NCBI GenBank assembly: GCA_964386865.1
Contig: CAYLUN010000001.1
Span: forward strand, 150,911-214,910
DNA length: 64,000 nucleotides
From: CAYLUN01 sp964386865
GTDB lineage: Bacteria; Verrucomicrobiota; Kiritimatiellia; RFP12; UBA1067
Direction of reading: 5' to 3'
Both the position numbers and the translations under genes were made by a program. Positions 26,464-34,291 of this stretch are shown piece after piece (the stretch's first letter is position 1; each line of letters starts with the position of its first letter). A model generated the notes under the pieces. That model worked only from the letters and a program-made list of their open reading frames with translations. It ran no database searches and was not told the DNA's origin.

Positions 26464-28176
26464 CTAGGCCTCGCATGCGCTGTCCCACACCATGCGGCCG
26501 CCGAAGTAGGTCCGGACGACCTCGCACGTCTCTATATCGACGGGCGAGACCGCGCGCGGGTCGCGGTCCAGCACGATGAAATCCGCCGCAAGCCCCGGCC
26601 GCAGCGACCCGCACACGTCCTCCAGCCCCATCAGGTAAGCCCCGTGCCGCGTGTAGCTCGCCAGCATGCGCTCGACGCTAACCCGCTGCCGCGGCCCGAG
26701 CAGATGCCGCTTGCTCCCGGCGCGAACGATGTCCTTCACGCCGTACCACTTGGCCGCAGCCAGGTTGCGCGTCACGCCGATCTCGATCGCCACGAGCGGG
26801 TCGGGCTCCACCGTGATCGGGTGGTCAGAGGAGGACGCAACGGTCAGCCCCGCGTCGAAGAGCGCGCGCAGCGGATACTCGCGCGTCGCCCGCCGCGCGC
26901 CGAGCATCGTCGCGTCCACGCGCCGCCACCAGTTCGGCTCCCGCATGTGCCAGAACGGCTGCACCGACGCCACCACGCCGAGCCGCGCCATGCGGCGGAT
27001 GTCCTGCGCCCGCACGAGCTGCAGGTGCGTGATGACAGGCCGTGCGTCGCGCCAGCGGGCCGCTCCGGCCAGCCGCAGGGCGTTGAGCGCGCGCCGCGTC
27101 GCCGCGTCGCCGATCGCGTGCGTGAAGATCTGAAAGCCCGCGCGGTGCGCGGTGCCGAAGGCCGACGCGAGGTCCTTCAGCCCCCACAGCCCCTCGTTGT
27201 GCTCGTCGCTTTCGCGCCCGACCTTGGTCGCGTACGGCGCGTTCAGGAACGCGGTGCCGCCCTCCACGACGCCGTCGGCAAAGAACTTCGCGCACGTCAC
27301 CTTGAACCGCTCGCCATCGCACCGCGCCTTCACGTCCCGCAGCTCCGCCACCTGCTCGCCGACCGGGCGCTCGGGCGTGATCTCCTGCGCGAAGTTCACG
27401 CGCAGCTCGAGCTCGCCCTCCTGCTCGAGCCGCGCGAACGCCTCGGCCGGCGCGCCCAGCCCCGACGCGCAGATGCTCAGCGCCCCGGTTATCCCGTACC
27501 GGTGCATGCGAGCCTGGTACAGGCGCAGCGCGCGCGCATACTGCTGGGCGGAGTAAGACTTTGGCGGCAGCAGCTTCGCGGCCTCCTCCTTGAGCGTGCC
27601 CCAGAGCGCGCCGGTGTGCGGATCGCGCTCGATCACGCCGCCTGGCGGATCGGGCGTGCGCGCCGTAATGCCGTAGCGCGCAAAGGCGGCGCTGTTCAGC
27701 CACACGGTGTGCCCGTCATACGAGCGAAGGATGATCGGCCGCGCGTCCGAGACCTCGTCCAGCCGCGACCTGCGCGGCCCGTGGATCAGCTCCTTGTCCG
27801 TGAAGCCCGCGATGTCCCAGCCGGCCCCGCGGACCTCCTCCGCCTCGGGGAAGTCGCGCAGAAAACGGCGCACGGCGCGCAGGCAAGCCTCGGGCGTCTT
27901 GCACGCGTACAGCGACACGTCGAACAGATCCGAAAGCGCCGTTCCGGGCGCGTGCGTGTGGGAGTCGATGAAGCCGGGCATCACGAACCGGCCACGCAGG
28001 TCCTCCACCTCGGTTTCGGGGCCGGCGAGCGCCAGCACCTCGGCGTCCGTGCCGACCGCGAGCACGCGCCCGCCGCTGACGGCCAGCGCGGAGCACGCGC
28101 CCGCCTCGCCGTCGCCTGTCCAGACGACCGCGTTCGTATAGATCCAATCCGCACGCCTGCCCCGTTCCGCACGCAC
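26464..28176 (-). CDS. YtcJ-type metal-dependent amidohydrolase
   Basis: A 570-residue amidohydrolase. A GTG at 28176 with AAGGAGG eight bases upstream is preferred; the frame also opens six codons earlier. It has the N-terminal beta domain (WIYTNAVVWTGDG, SGGRVLAVGTDAEV), the metal motif MPGFIDSHTHAPG, a YDGHTVWLNSAA block, IFTHAIGDAATRRALNAL and VITHLQLVRAQDI (metal His residues), SSDHPITVEPDP, and the C-terminal PGLAADFIVLDRDP. By family, YtcJ-like enzymes hydrolyse amide or ring substrates that are mostly unknown. It faces recN tail to tail with a 32-base gap. Confidence 0.92.
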   Translation of the reverse strand: MRAERGRRADWIYTNAVVWTGDGEAGACSALAVSGGRVLAVGTDAEVLALAGPETEVEDLRGRFVMPGFIDSHTHAPGTALSDLFDVSLYACKTPEACLRAVRRFLRDFPEAEEVRGAGWDIAGFTDKELIHGPRRSRLDEVSDARPIILRSYDGHTVWLNSAAFARYGITARTPDPPGGVIERDPHTGALWGTLKEEAAKLLPPKSYSAQQYARALRLYQARMHRYGITGALSICASGLGAPAEAFARLEQEGELELRVNFAQEITPERPVGEQVAELRDVKARCDGERFKVTCAKFFADGVVEGGTAFLNAPYATKVGRESDEHNEGLWGLKDLASAFGTAHRAGFQIFTHAIGDAATRRALNALRLAGAARWRDARPVITHLQLVRAQDIRRMARLGVVASVQPFWHMREPNWWRRVDATMLGARRATREYPLRALFDAGLTVASSSDHPITVEPDPLVAIEIGVTRNLAAAKWYGVKDIVRAGSKRHLLGPRQRVSVERMLASYTRHGAYLMGLEDVCGSLRPGLAADFIVLDRDPRAVSPVDIETCEVVRTYFGGRMVWDSACEA

Positions 28177-28267
28177 CGCTCCCGCCTCCTTCACACCTCA
28201 TCGGCACAGCCAGTTTAGACCAAGCCGCCTCGGATGAAAAGCGCGTAACGCAGGGCGCTAGACGGCC

Positions 28268-28499
28268 GGGTGCGATTGCAAACTATTGCAATCGCACAGA
28301 ATTCAGAAGCCAGAAGCCAGAATTCAGGAGTTGGATGCCAACGAGTTATGTCCGATTCGCGCGAGATTCTTCCTGTCTCCTCTTTGGGAGACACCTTTTT
28401 GGGCGGCGCTTTCGTATGTAAGTCGTTGCGAAGCAATTCTGAATTCTGACTCCTGAATTCTGACTTCTGGGTGCGATGCAACGAAGTAAAATCGCACCC
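28268..28499 (-). mobile_element. 232-bp non-autonomous element, copy 1 (inverted)
   Basis: Identical, in opposite orientation, to 40991-41222. Both ends read GGGTGCGAT...ATCGCACCC, and each end can also fold into its own hairpin. The flanks carry a perfect 9-bp direct repeat TAGACGGCC at 28259-28267 and 28500-28508, the mark of transposase-made insertion. The subterminal parts hold inverted copies of AGAATTCAGGAGT. A central hairpin (TGTCTCC/GGAGACA) is present. The longest internal frame (about 77 codons) has no family features and I regard it as chance. No transposase is encoded, so a trans-acting enzyme is needed. Confidence 0.9.
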
Positions 28500-29248
28500 T
28501 AGACGGCCACAGACTGCGGCGCCCGGATGTCGAGCCCGTAGATCTCGCTCCGGATAGCCGCCAGCAACTCGTCCCGCTCCGGGGCGCCAGGCGCCCGCGA
28601 CCAGGTCATGAGGTGTGACGGCGCGGTGCGCTTGCCCGCGTATGCCGGCAGCGTCACCGGCTCCGCGTCAAAGCGAAATCCGTGGCGCTCGTAGAACGCG
28701 ACCCGCCGAACCGCGTCAGCGCCGGCCGCAGGCGGCTCGACGTCCAGCGCGATCACGCCGCCCAGATGCTGCTGCATCAGGCTCACAGCGCGGCCGCCAA
28801 AGCCGGACGAACGGTGAGCAGGCGAGATCGCGATGTGCTCGATGAAGCGGAAACCCGGCAGGTCCCACCAGCCCAGCACGCCCACGACCCCGTCGCCGTG
28901 CCCAAGCGCCGAGAACCGGTAGCGGGGGTGGCGAAGAAGCGCCACCTGCTCGAAATAGGCGCGCTGCTCGCAGTCCGAGAACGACGAGGCGTAGATGCCC
29001 CAAGCCTCTGCAAACGACCGGTCGGCCGCTCCCAGATGCGCGGATATCCAGAGGCCGCCCCGCTCGAAAACCGGCAGGGCCTTGAAAGCGAACCGGCCGA
29101 AATGGGCTGTCGAACCGGCCACCCCCGTGGCTGTCGCATCATCGGCCTGGAACGGATCAGCGAAGAACTTCGCTCGGAGAAAAAGAGGGTCGCTCGACCC
29201 CGACGAAGAGAAGACCGCGTTGGGTCTTTCATCCCGTTGAATATTCAT
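28499..29248 (-). CDS. GNAT-family N-acetyltransferase
   Basis: A 249-residue protein; the ATG at 29248 is used. The GNAT core includes GVVGVLGWWDLPGFRFIEHI, the acetyl-CoA loop form AISPAHRSSGFGGRAVSLM and the C-terminal AVRRVAFYERHGFRFD. About 70 N-terminal residues precede the core and about 40 follow it (SHLMTWSRAPGAPERDELLA). The substrate is unknown. The stop codon TAG lies on the boundary of the 232-bp element: its last base is the element's outer base and its first two lie in the target duplication. The uninterrupted site also reads TAG, so the protein is unchanged. Confidence 0.85.
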   Translation of the reverse strand: MNIQRDERPNAVFSSSGSSDPLFLRAKFFADPFQADDATATGVAGSTAHFGRFAFKALPVFERGGLWISAHLGAADRSFAEAWGIYASSFSDCEQRAYFEQVALLRHPRYRFSALGHGDGVVGVLGWWDLPGFRFIEHIAISPAHRSSGFGGRAVSLMQQHLGGVIALDVEPPAAGADAVRRVAFYERHGFRFDAEPVTLPAYAGKRTAPSHLMTWSRAPGAPERDELLAAIRSEIYGLDIRAPQSVAV

Positions 29249-29479
29249 AGGCTCGCCGCCTCGCAAGCGATTCGGCGATGTTCCAACTCACTTTGTCTCG
29301 TGTTGGTTTCTCTCCGACAGCAAGGCCGGAACCAGCAATCGGCGTCAACGGTCTAAGACCCCTTTAAGACGCCTTTCGATTGCATCACGATGGGAACTAG
29401 TGTACGGCATACGGCCCGCGCCTGACAAGCTCGAAACGGCGGGGCCGCGCAAAAACGCGCGCGCCGGAAGCGATTCCTG

Positions 29480-29508
29480 TTGGTTTTGCTGGCGATTCTC
29501 CGTACACT
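29480..29508 (+). promoter_or_regulatory. Promoter close to the cell-wall amidase start
   Basis: TTGGTT (29480-29485), 17 bases, TACACT (29503-29508). The ATG is at 29517, eight bases beyond the -10 box, leaving almost no 5' leader. This is the same arrangement as at 21090-21125. Confidence 0.45.
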
Positions 29509-29516
29509 TCACGCCC

Positions 29517-30983
29517 ATGAGTTACCGCATCAGCCTGCTGGCGTGGGCCTGCGCCACGGCGCTCTTCGCGGCGCCGGAAATCAGAGTCGTATTCCCCCCT
29601 GCCGGCGCAAGCGTGTCCGCAGACGGGCGCACGCACGTTCTCGGCTCGGTGAAGCCCGCCGGCGCGCCTCTTACCGTCAACGGCCAGACCGTCGCCGTCT
29701 GGCGCACGGGAGGCTTTGTCTGCATGACCCCTGCCGTGCCGGGCACCAACACGCTCGTCTTCCGGGCCGGCAAGACGGAGGTCCGGCACAGCTTTCGGGT
29801 GCCCTTCCCGCCGCCTCCCTGGGACGGCCGGAGCCTGCACGCCCGCGAGCCCCTGAAGCCGCTCGGCGTCTACACGGGCGAGGCCGTTCGTCTCGTCTGC
29901 GACGCGCCTGCCGGGAAGACGGTCCGGGCGCAGGTCGGCGAGCGCACCGTCACGCTTCAGCCTGCGAGCGGCGAGCCGACGCGCTACCTGGCGCAGGTCA
30001 CCTTCGCCGCGCCGGTCGAAGCGGCGCCGGTCACCTTCTTCTGCGACGGGCTGCGCGACGCGCACGCCGACGCGCTCACCGCTCGCGCGGAGTGGCCCGC
30101 CGCGCGGGTCAGCGGCCGCTTGTTCGAGACCCGCGCACGCAGCGAGCCGGGCGAGGGCGACACGGTCGCCTTCCTGCCGCCCACGCTGCGCCTGCAGGGC
30201 GCGGGCTTCGCAGGCGGCCACACGCGCGTCTGGCTGGCCGGGATGCTGTGCTACGTTGAGACGAGCCTCGTCGCCGCAGAGCCCGCCCGGCCGAACCCGC
30301 CGCCACGCGACACCCCCATCCCCAACATCGGCGCCGGCTTCGGCCCCCACCCGCCCTCCCACCGCGCCCTTTCCTCCCTCCTCATCGTTCTCGACCCCGG
30401 GCACGGCCGCGACGCGTCCGGCGCCGTCGGCCCGTGCGGAGTCAAGGAGAAGTCCGTCGCGCTGCAGCAGGCCAAAGTCGTCAGGAGGGCGCTGGAGGCC
30501 GCCGGGGCGCGCGTGCAGCTTACGCGCGACTCCGACACGAACCCTGACCTGTACGCGCGGGCCGCTGTCGCCCACGCGGAGCGGGCCGACGCCTTCATCT
30601 CCCTGCACTACAACGCCACGGTGCCGTCCACCGACCCGAGCCGCGTCCGCCACATCGCAACCTACTATTGGAACGACATCGGCGAAGGCCTCGCTCGCGC
30701 CGTCCACCCGCACCTCGCGCGGGCCACAGGCATTTCCGACAGCGGCGTCCGCCAGGCCAGTTTCGCGGTCTGCCGCAACCCGGCCGTGCCCTCTGTTCTG
30801 GTCGAACTGGACTTTATCACCGCGCCTGCAGGCGAAGAGGCCATCCAGTCCGCCGAGCGGCAGCGCCGCGTGGCTGACGCCGTCGTGGCCGGGGTTCGCG
30901 AGTGGCTCTCGCCGGCGCCAGCCCCCACCGCTCAGCCGCCCCGCTCTTCCCCACAGTCTTCACCATCCGAACAACACCGCTAA
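29517..30983 (+). CDS. N-acetylmuramoyl-L-alanine amidase (Amidase_3)
   Basis: A 488-residue exported cell-wall hydrolase. The signal peptide is MSYRISLLAWACATALFAAP. Residues about 20-280 are beta-rich, with an SH3-like or amidase N-terminal-like make-up. The catalytic domain begins near residue 290 with LIVLDPGHGRDASGAVGP (zinc His), then the zinc Glu in VKEKSVALQQAK and the zinc His in FISLHYNAT near 361, and ends with VPSVLVELDFITAPAGEEAI (catalytic Glu). It should cleave the bond between MurNAc and the stem peptide. A proline-rich linker and about 20 low-complexity residues form the C-terminus. The next gene follows after 11 bases. Confidence 0.92.
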   Translation: MSYRISLLAWACATALFAAPEIRVVFPPAGASVSADGRTHVLGSVKPAGAPLTVNGQTVAVWRTGGFVCMTPAVPGTNTLVFRAGKTEVRHSFRVPFPPPPWDGRSLHAREPLKPLGVYTGEAVRLVCDAPAGKTVRAQVGERTVTLQPASGEPTRYLAQVTFAAPVEAAPVTFFCDGLRDAHADALTARAEWPAARVSGRLFETRARSEPGEGDTVAFLPPTLRLQGAGFAGGHTRVWLAGMLCYVETSLVAAEPARPNPPPRDTPIPNIGAGFGPHPPSHRALSSLLIVLDPGHGRDASGAVGPCGVKEKSVALQQAKVVRRALEAAGARVQLTRDSDTNPDLYARAAVAHAERADAFISLHYNATVPSTDPSRVRHIATYYWNDIGEGLARAVHPHLARATGISDSGVRQASFAVCRNPAVPSVLVELDFITAPAGEEAIQSAERQRRVADAVVAGVREWLSPAPAPTAQPPRSSPQSSPSEQHR

Positions 30984-30994
30984 GGAGCCCGATC

Positions 30995-31858
30995 ATGATC
31001 ATGCAAGACGCGACGACGGACGACGCAGCCAGCCAAGAGGAAGCCAGGCTCGCCCAGGCCTATCTGAGCCTTATTCACAAGGGGCTGACGCAGAAGAAGG
31101 CCACACCGCTCGTCCAGCGCAAGGAGTCGGAGGCCGACTACCGCGACGCGCTCGACGCTGCGACTGACGAGCACGAGTACGAGCTGCTCGTGCGTGCGAC
31201 CTTGACGGATCCCGGCAACGCCGCCGCCCTGCTCGAACTGAAAGACTATTTCGACCTCACGTTGGAGGAGGATCTGATGGCCACGCGAGCGATCGTGACG
31301 ATCGCCGCGAAGCGGCTAGGCAAGAAGGCCTTCAAGGACTACGCCGGACACTTCTGGAGCTTTCTTGAGACGCGCCCTTACATGCAGGCGCGGGCCGAGC
31401 TGGGAAGCCTGCTGAATGAGGCGGACATGACCGATTTGGCCACGGCTGAGTGGGCGGCGCTGATCGCCCTCAACCCCGTCGACGAGCAAGGCATCCGGTA
31501 CGTCCTGCTGCCCTCCTACCTCCGGATCGGGCAAGCGGAGCAAGCCGCCAGCCTGCTGGCGCAATACGCCGACGAGGTCAACGCGAATGCCCTCCTCGCC
31601 TGGTGCCGCGTGCTCGAGCGCCTGCTCCAGAAGGATGAGCCTGGCGCAGCCGCCGCGCTCGCCGCCGCCCGCTTGGCCAACGGCTTCTCCGAGGCCTTCC
31701 TGTTGGGGCACCGCCAGCCGCCCAAAGATATTCCGGAGTCCTATGAGCCCGGCACGCGCGAAGAAGCGGGGTTTTTCGCCGACATCCTGTCAGAGGCGTG
31801 GGATCCGCACACGGACGCTCTGAAGTGGCTGTTTGCGCAGCCGAAGCCCCGCCGGTGA
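30995..31858 (+). CDS. ST7/TPR-like cytoplasmic protein
   Basis: A 287-residue protein starting at 30995 with AAGGAG seven bases upstream; the stop of the amidase gene overlaps this ribosome site. No signal peptide is present. Residues about 150-285 (NPVDEQGIRYVLLPSYLRIG, EQAASLLAQYADEVNANALL, LLGHRQPPKDIPESYEPG, ending HTDALKWLF) match the helical-repeat region shared by ST7-like and bacterial TPR proteins. The middle has EEDLMATRAIVTIAAKRLGK. The molecular role is unknown; helical repeats suggest protein binding. Probably co-transcribed with the amidase. Confidence 0.75.
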   Translation: MIMQDATTDDAASQEEARLAQAYLSLIHKGLTQKKATPLVQRKESEADYRDALDAATDEHEYELLVRATLTDPGNAAALLELKDYFDLTLEEDLMATRAIVTIAAKRLGKKAFKDYAGHFWSFLETRPYMQARAELGSLLNEADMTDLATAEWAALIALNPVDEQGIRYVLLPSYLRIGQAEQAASLLAQYADEVNANALLAWCRVLERLLQKDEPGAAAALAAARLANGFSEAFLLGHRQPPKDIPESYEPGTREEAGFFADILSEAWDPHTDALKWLFAQPKPRR

Positions 31859-31886
31859 GCGACGCGCGGCCCAGCGCCTCCGTCCT

Positions 31887-33929
31887 CTAGTTGCCCCCGC
31901 CGAACCGGTACGCCTTTTCCGTTCCGTCCGCGAACGTGACAGATAACTCGCGCGCGGACAGCCGCGCGCCTTTGACAGCGCGCGGGGCGGCTCCGGCCGC
32001 GCTCGGCGCGAGCGCATAGAGCGTCGTGGCCTTGCCCGCCGCCTGCTTGCGGTAGACCGCCGTGGGGATCGGACGGATGCCGCCGTAGCCCGACGACGAG
32101 TCGGGCAGCCAGCCTTGCACGGCCGGCTCCTTCTGCCCCTTTACGAGGGTCACGCCGTCCGCGCCGAATGCCGTCAGCGCCACGTTCGCCCCTTTGTTCA
32201 GCGTGGTGACCGCCAGGCCGTCCACACGAGCGTCCTCCGCGTCCAGGTGGAAGAGCGCCTCGTAGGTGTGCGGCAGTCCGTCCTTCGGCTCCAGCTCGTC
32301 CGCAACCACAAACAGGTCGGGCTTGACGAAGAAGACGTGGCGCGTGTGCCGGACGACGCGCGCCGCGTTCGTCCCCCAGCCTTCGTCATAGGTCGCCGCC
32401 GCATAGTCGTGCGTCAGCCCCGTCTCGAACGCCAGAGGCACGGGCGCCGTCACCACATAGGTCTCCTTGGGCTCCTTGCGCCGGTTCTGGTCGCCCCCGT
32501 CGACGAGTACCACGTTGTGCGCGCGGCTGCTCAGCACGTAACGCCGCCACTCGCTCGCGTCATACGTGTAGACGCCGCCCTCGACGAGCAGCGCCTTGCC
32601 GAACGCCGTCAGCGTCACGCCCAGCTTGTCTTCGTGCTGGTGGCCATACCCGAACGGCCCCGCGTCCATGCAGAGCCAGAGCGAGTCGCGATCCCAGCCG
32701 CTGCGGAAGAGCACCTGGCCCGCGTACGGGAAGCGGTAGGACAGCGGAGCGGGCGGCTTACCCTCCTTGCCCCCGGTGGCGACCCAGCGGAAGTCGTCGC
32801 GCGCGGGGAAGAGCTTCGCCCCCATCTCCATCCAGCGCTCCATCGCGCCGGCGCCGGAGTCGTTCAGCGCGGGCGTCCGCCGCGTGGGCTGCATCGAGTA
32901 GAGGAAGTAGTCGAACATCCGCTCCATTTTCGCCGTGTACGCGCGGGCGACTTCGCAGCCCGTCAGCGGAGCCAGATTCACAGGCCCGAGGAAGTTCTGC
33001 ACCGACACCCCGTGATAGCCCGGAGCAAGCTCCACCTGCGCGCCGTCGGGATAGACCTGGATATCCAGCTCCGCGCCGAGCCGCTCCAGCGCCGTCTGCC
33101 GCCAGAGCGCCGCATCCCTGAACTCCGGAAAGAGCGCGCCCACATGATAGAGCCCGTTGGCCTCCATCGTCAGCCAGTTGCCGCCCGTCTTGAACTGCAT
33201 CAGGTAGAGCGCGTGCTCCGCGAAGCTCTTGAGAAACAGCGTCAGCGCCTCGTCGTCCACCGCTTTCGAAGCAAGGACGAGGTGGTAAACCTCTGGCCAC
33301 ACAGAGCCGGTGCGGATGCCCGCCTCGATCGTGCGCCAGCGCGAAAACGCCTTGTTGTCGGCCTTCGCCGGCACGGGGCAGTCCCGCACCCAGCTTCTAA
33401 GCTCGCGCACGAACTCGGCCGCATATTTCTCGTCGCCGGTGGCGTAGAAGGCGCGACCCAGATCCACCCACGTCGAGTGGCGGCTGAGCTGCCACGTCCA
33501 CTCGTGGTTTCGCGGCCACTTCGAGCCGGGCTGGGTCGTGGGGTTGAACGACCAGTCGATCGTGTCGCCGAACGCCCACTCGATGCCGATGCTGGAGAGT
33601 TGGTGCAGGAGGGCCTTCTCGGCCTTCGCCACGTTCGGCTTCCGCTCGCGCCCGACGGCCTTCGGGTCGAACGTCCAGTGCGGCTCCGTGCGACTCCGCA
33701 GGTGCTCCGCGAACGCGTGTTTCGCGGCAGCCCAATCCTGCTTAGCCGCCGCCTCGCGCACAGCCGACAGGTCGGCCCGCTCCAGGTCGACCATCGAGAA
33801 CAATTTCGCGTCGGTCAGACGCGGGCCAGCCGCGGGCGCCCTCACGCCTTCCGCCCCCCAGGCGATCAACCGCCCCGCGAATAACACCGTAACCAGACAC
33901 AGGCACACCGGCTTCAAAATGACACGCAT
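31887..33929 (-). CDS. Heparinase II/III family polysaccharide lyase
   Basis: A 680-residue exported lyase. The ATG at 33929 has AAGGGG six bases upstream and gives the signal peptide MRVILKPVCLCLVTVLFAGR. An N-terminal alpha/alpha toroid (about 60-400) contains GNWLTMEANGLYHVGALFPE and the catalytic-type segment VELAPGYHGVSVQNF. The C-terminal beta domain has FGYGHQHEDKLGVTLTAFGK, RAHNVVLVDGG and VFFVKPDLFVVADELE. By family, these enzymes eliminate uronic-acid-containing glycans (heparin, alginate, oligo-alginate). No sulfatase or transporter gene is next to it, so it is not in a visible polysaccharide-utilisation locus. Confidence 0.92.
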   Translation of the reverse strand: MRVILKPVCLCLVTVLFAGRLIAWGAEGVRAPAAGPRLTDAKLFSMVDLERADLSAVREAAAKQDWAAAKHAFAEHLRSRTEPHWTFDPKAVGRERKPNVAKAEKALLHQLSSIGIEWAFGDTIDWSFNPTTQPGSKWPRNHEWTWQLSRHSTWVDLGRAFYATGDEKYAAEFVRELRSWVRDCPVPAKADNKAFSRWRTIEAGIRTGSVWPEVYHLVLASKAVDDEALTLFLKSFAEHALYLMQFKTGGNWLTMEANGLYHVGALFPEFRDAALWRQTALERLGAELDIQVYPDGAQVELAPGYHGVSVQNFLGPVNLAPLTGCEVARAYTAKMERMFDYFLYSMQPTRRTPALNDSGAGAMERWMEMGAKLFPARDDFRWVATGGKEGKPPAPLSYRFPYAGQVLFRSGWDRDSLWLCMDAGPFGYGHQHEDKLGVTLTAFGKALLVEGGVYTYDASEWRRYVLSSRAHNVVLVDGGDQNRRKEPKETYVVTAPVPLAFETGLTHDYAAATYDEGWGTNAARVVRHTRHVFFVKPDLFVVADELEPKDGLPHTYEALFHLDAEDARVDGLAVTTLNKGANVALTAFGADGVTLVKGQKEPAVQGWLPDSSSGYGGIRPIPTAVYRKQAAGKATTLYALAPSAAGAAPRAVKGARLSARELSVTFADGTEKAYRFGGGN

Positions 33930-34097
33930 GTTTCGCCCCTTCCATGTGCTGACACAACGCCCGTGCACCGAAAACGTCGGCCACACATGAACTGTTCCAT
34001 ATTCGCGCCGCCAGATCAAGGGGGAACGCGAGCGTAATCGGGTGGTGACGGGTGGTGCGAGGATTATCGCGTTTCGGATGACCGTAGGCTTAGGGAG

Positions 34098-34137
34098 GGG
34101 CAAGCGTCTGCTTGCCCGGACGAGCAGACGCTCGTCC
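34098..34137. repeat. Twin hairpin with mutually complementary loops
   Basis: Two 8-bp-stem hairpins are abutted: GGGCAAGC-GTCT-GCTTGCCC and GGACGAGC-AGAC-GCTCGTCC. The loops GTCT and AGAC pair with each other, and AGCGTCTGCT/AGCAGACGCT also form an alternative single 10-bp stem. It lies upstream of the heparinase-like gene and downstream of the carboxyltransferase terminator. It is a REP-like or structured-RNA element of unknown role. Confidence 0.6.
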
Positions 34138-34232
34138 CGTGCCTTCACGTCCAACACACGTCAGATTCGCGAGAGCCCGTCAACCGATTACAACGCGAGA
34201 GCCCGATCACCCGAAGCCTCACAAGAAGCAAA

Positions 34233-34260
34233 AAGGGCCGGAGGTCGCCCTCCGGCCCTT
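34233..34260 (-). terminator. Intrinsic terminator of the carboxyltransferase gene
   Basis: AAGGGCCGGAGG/CCTCCGGCCCTT, a 12-bp perfect stem with a four-base loop, followed on the minus strand by TTTTTGCTTCTTG. It lies 32 bases after the stop at 34292. Confidence 0.85.
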
Positions 34261-34291
34261 TCTCGCATCGCGCTGTTCTACGGAACGCGTC

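Noticed and set aside
28215..28481. Small minus-strand open frame of about 88 codons inside the 232-bp element
   Set aside because: The same frame occurs by identity in the other copy; no ribosome site, no domain, Ser/Glu/Lys-rich chance translation of the repeated GAATTC motifs.
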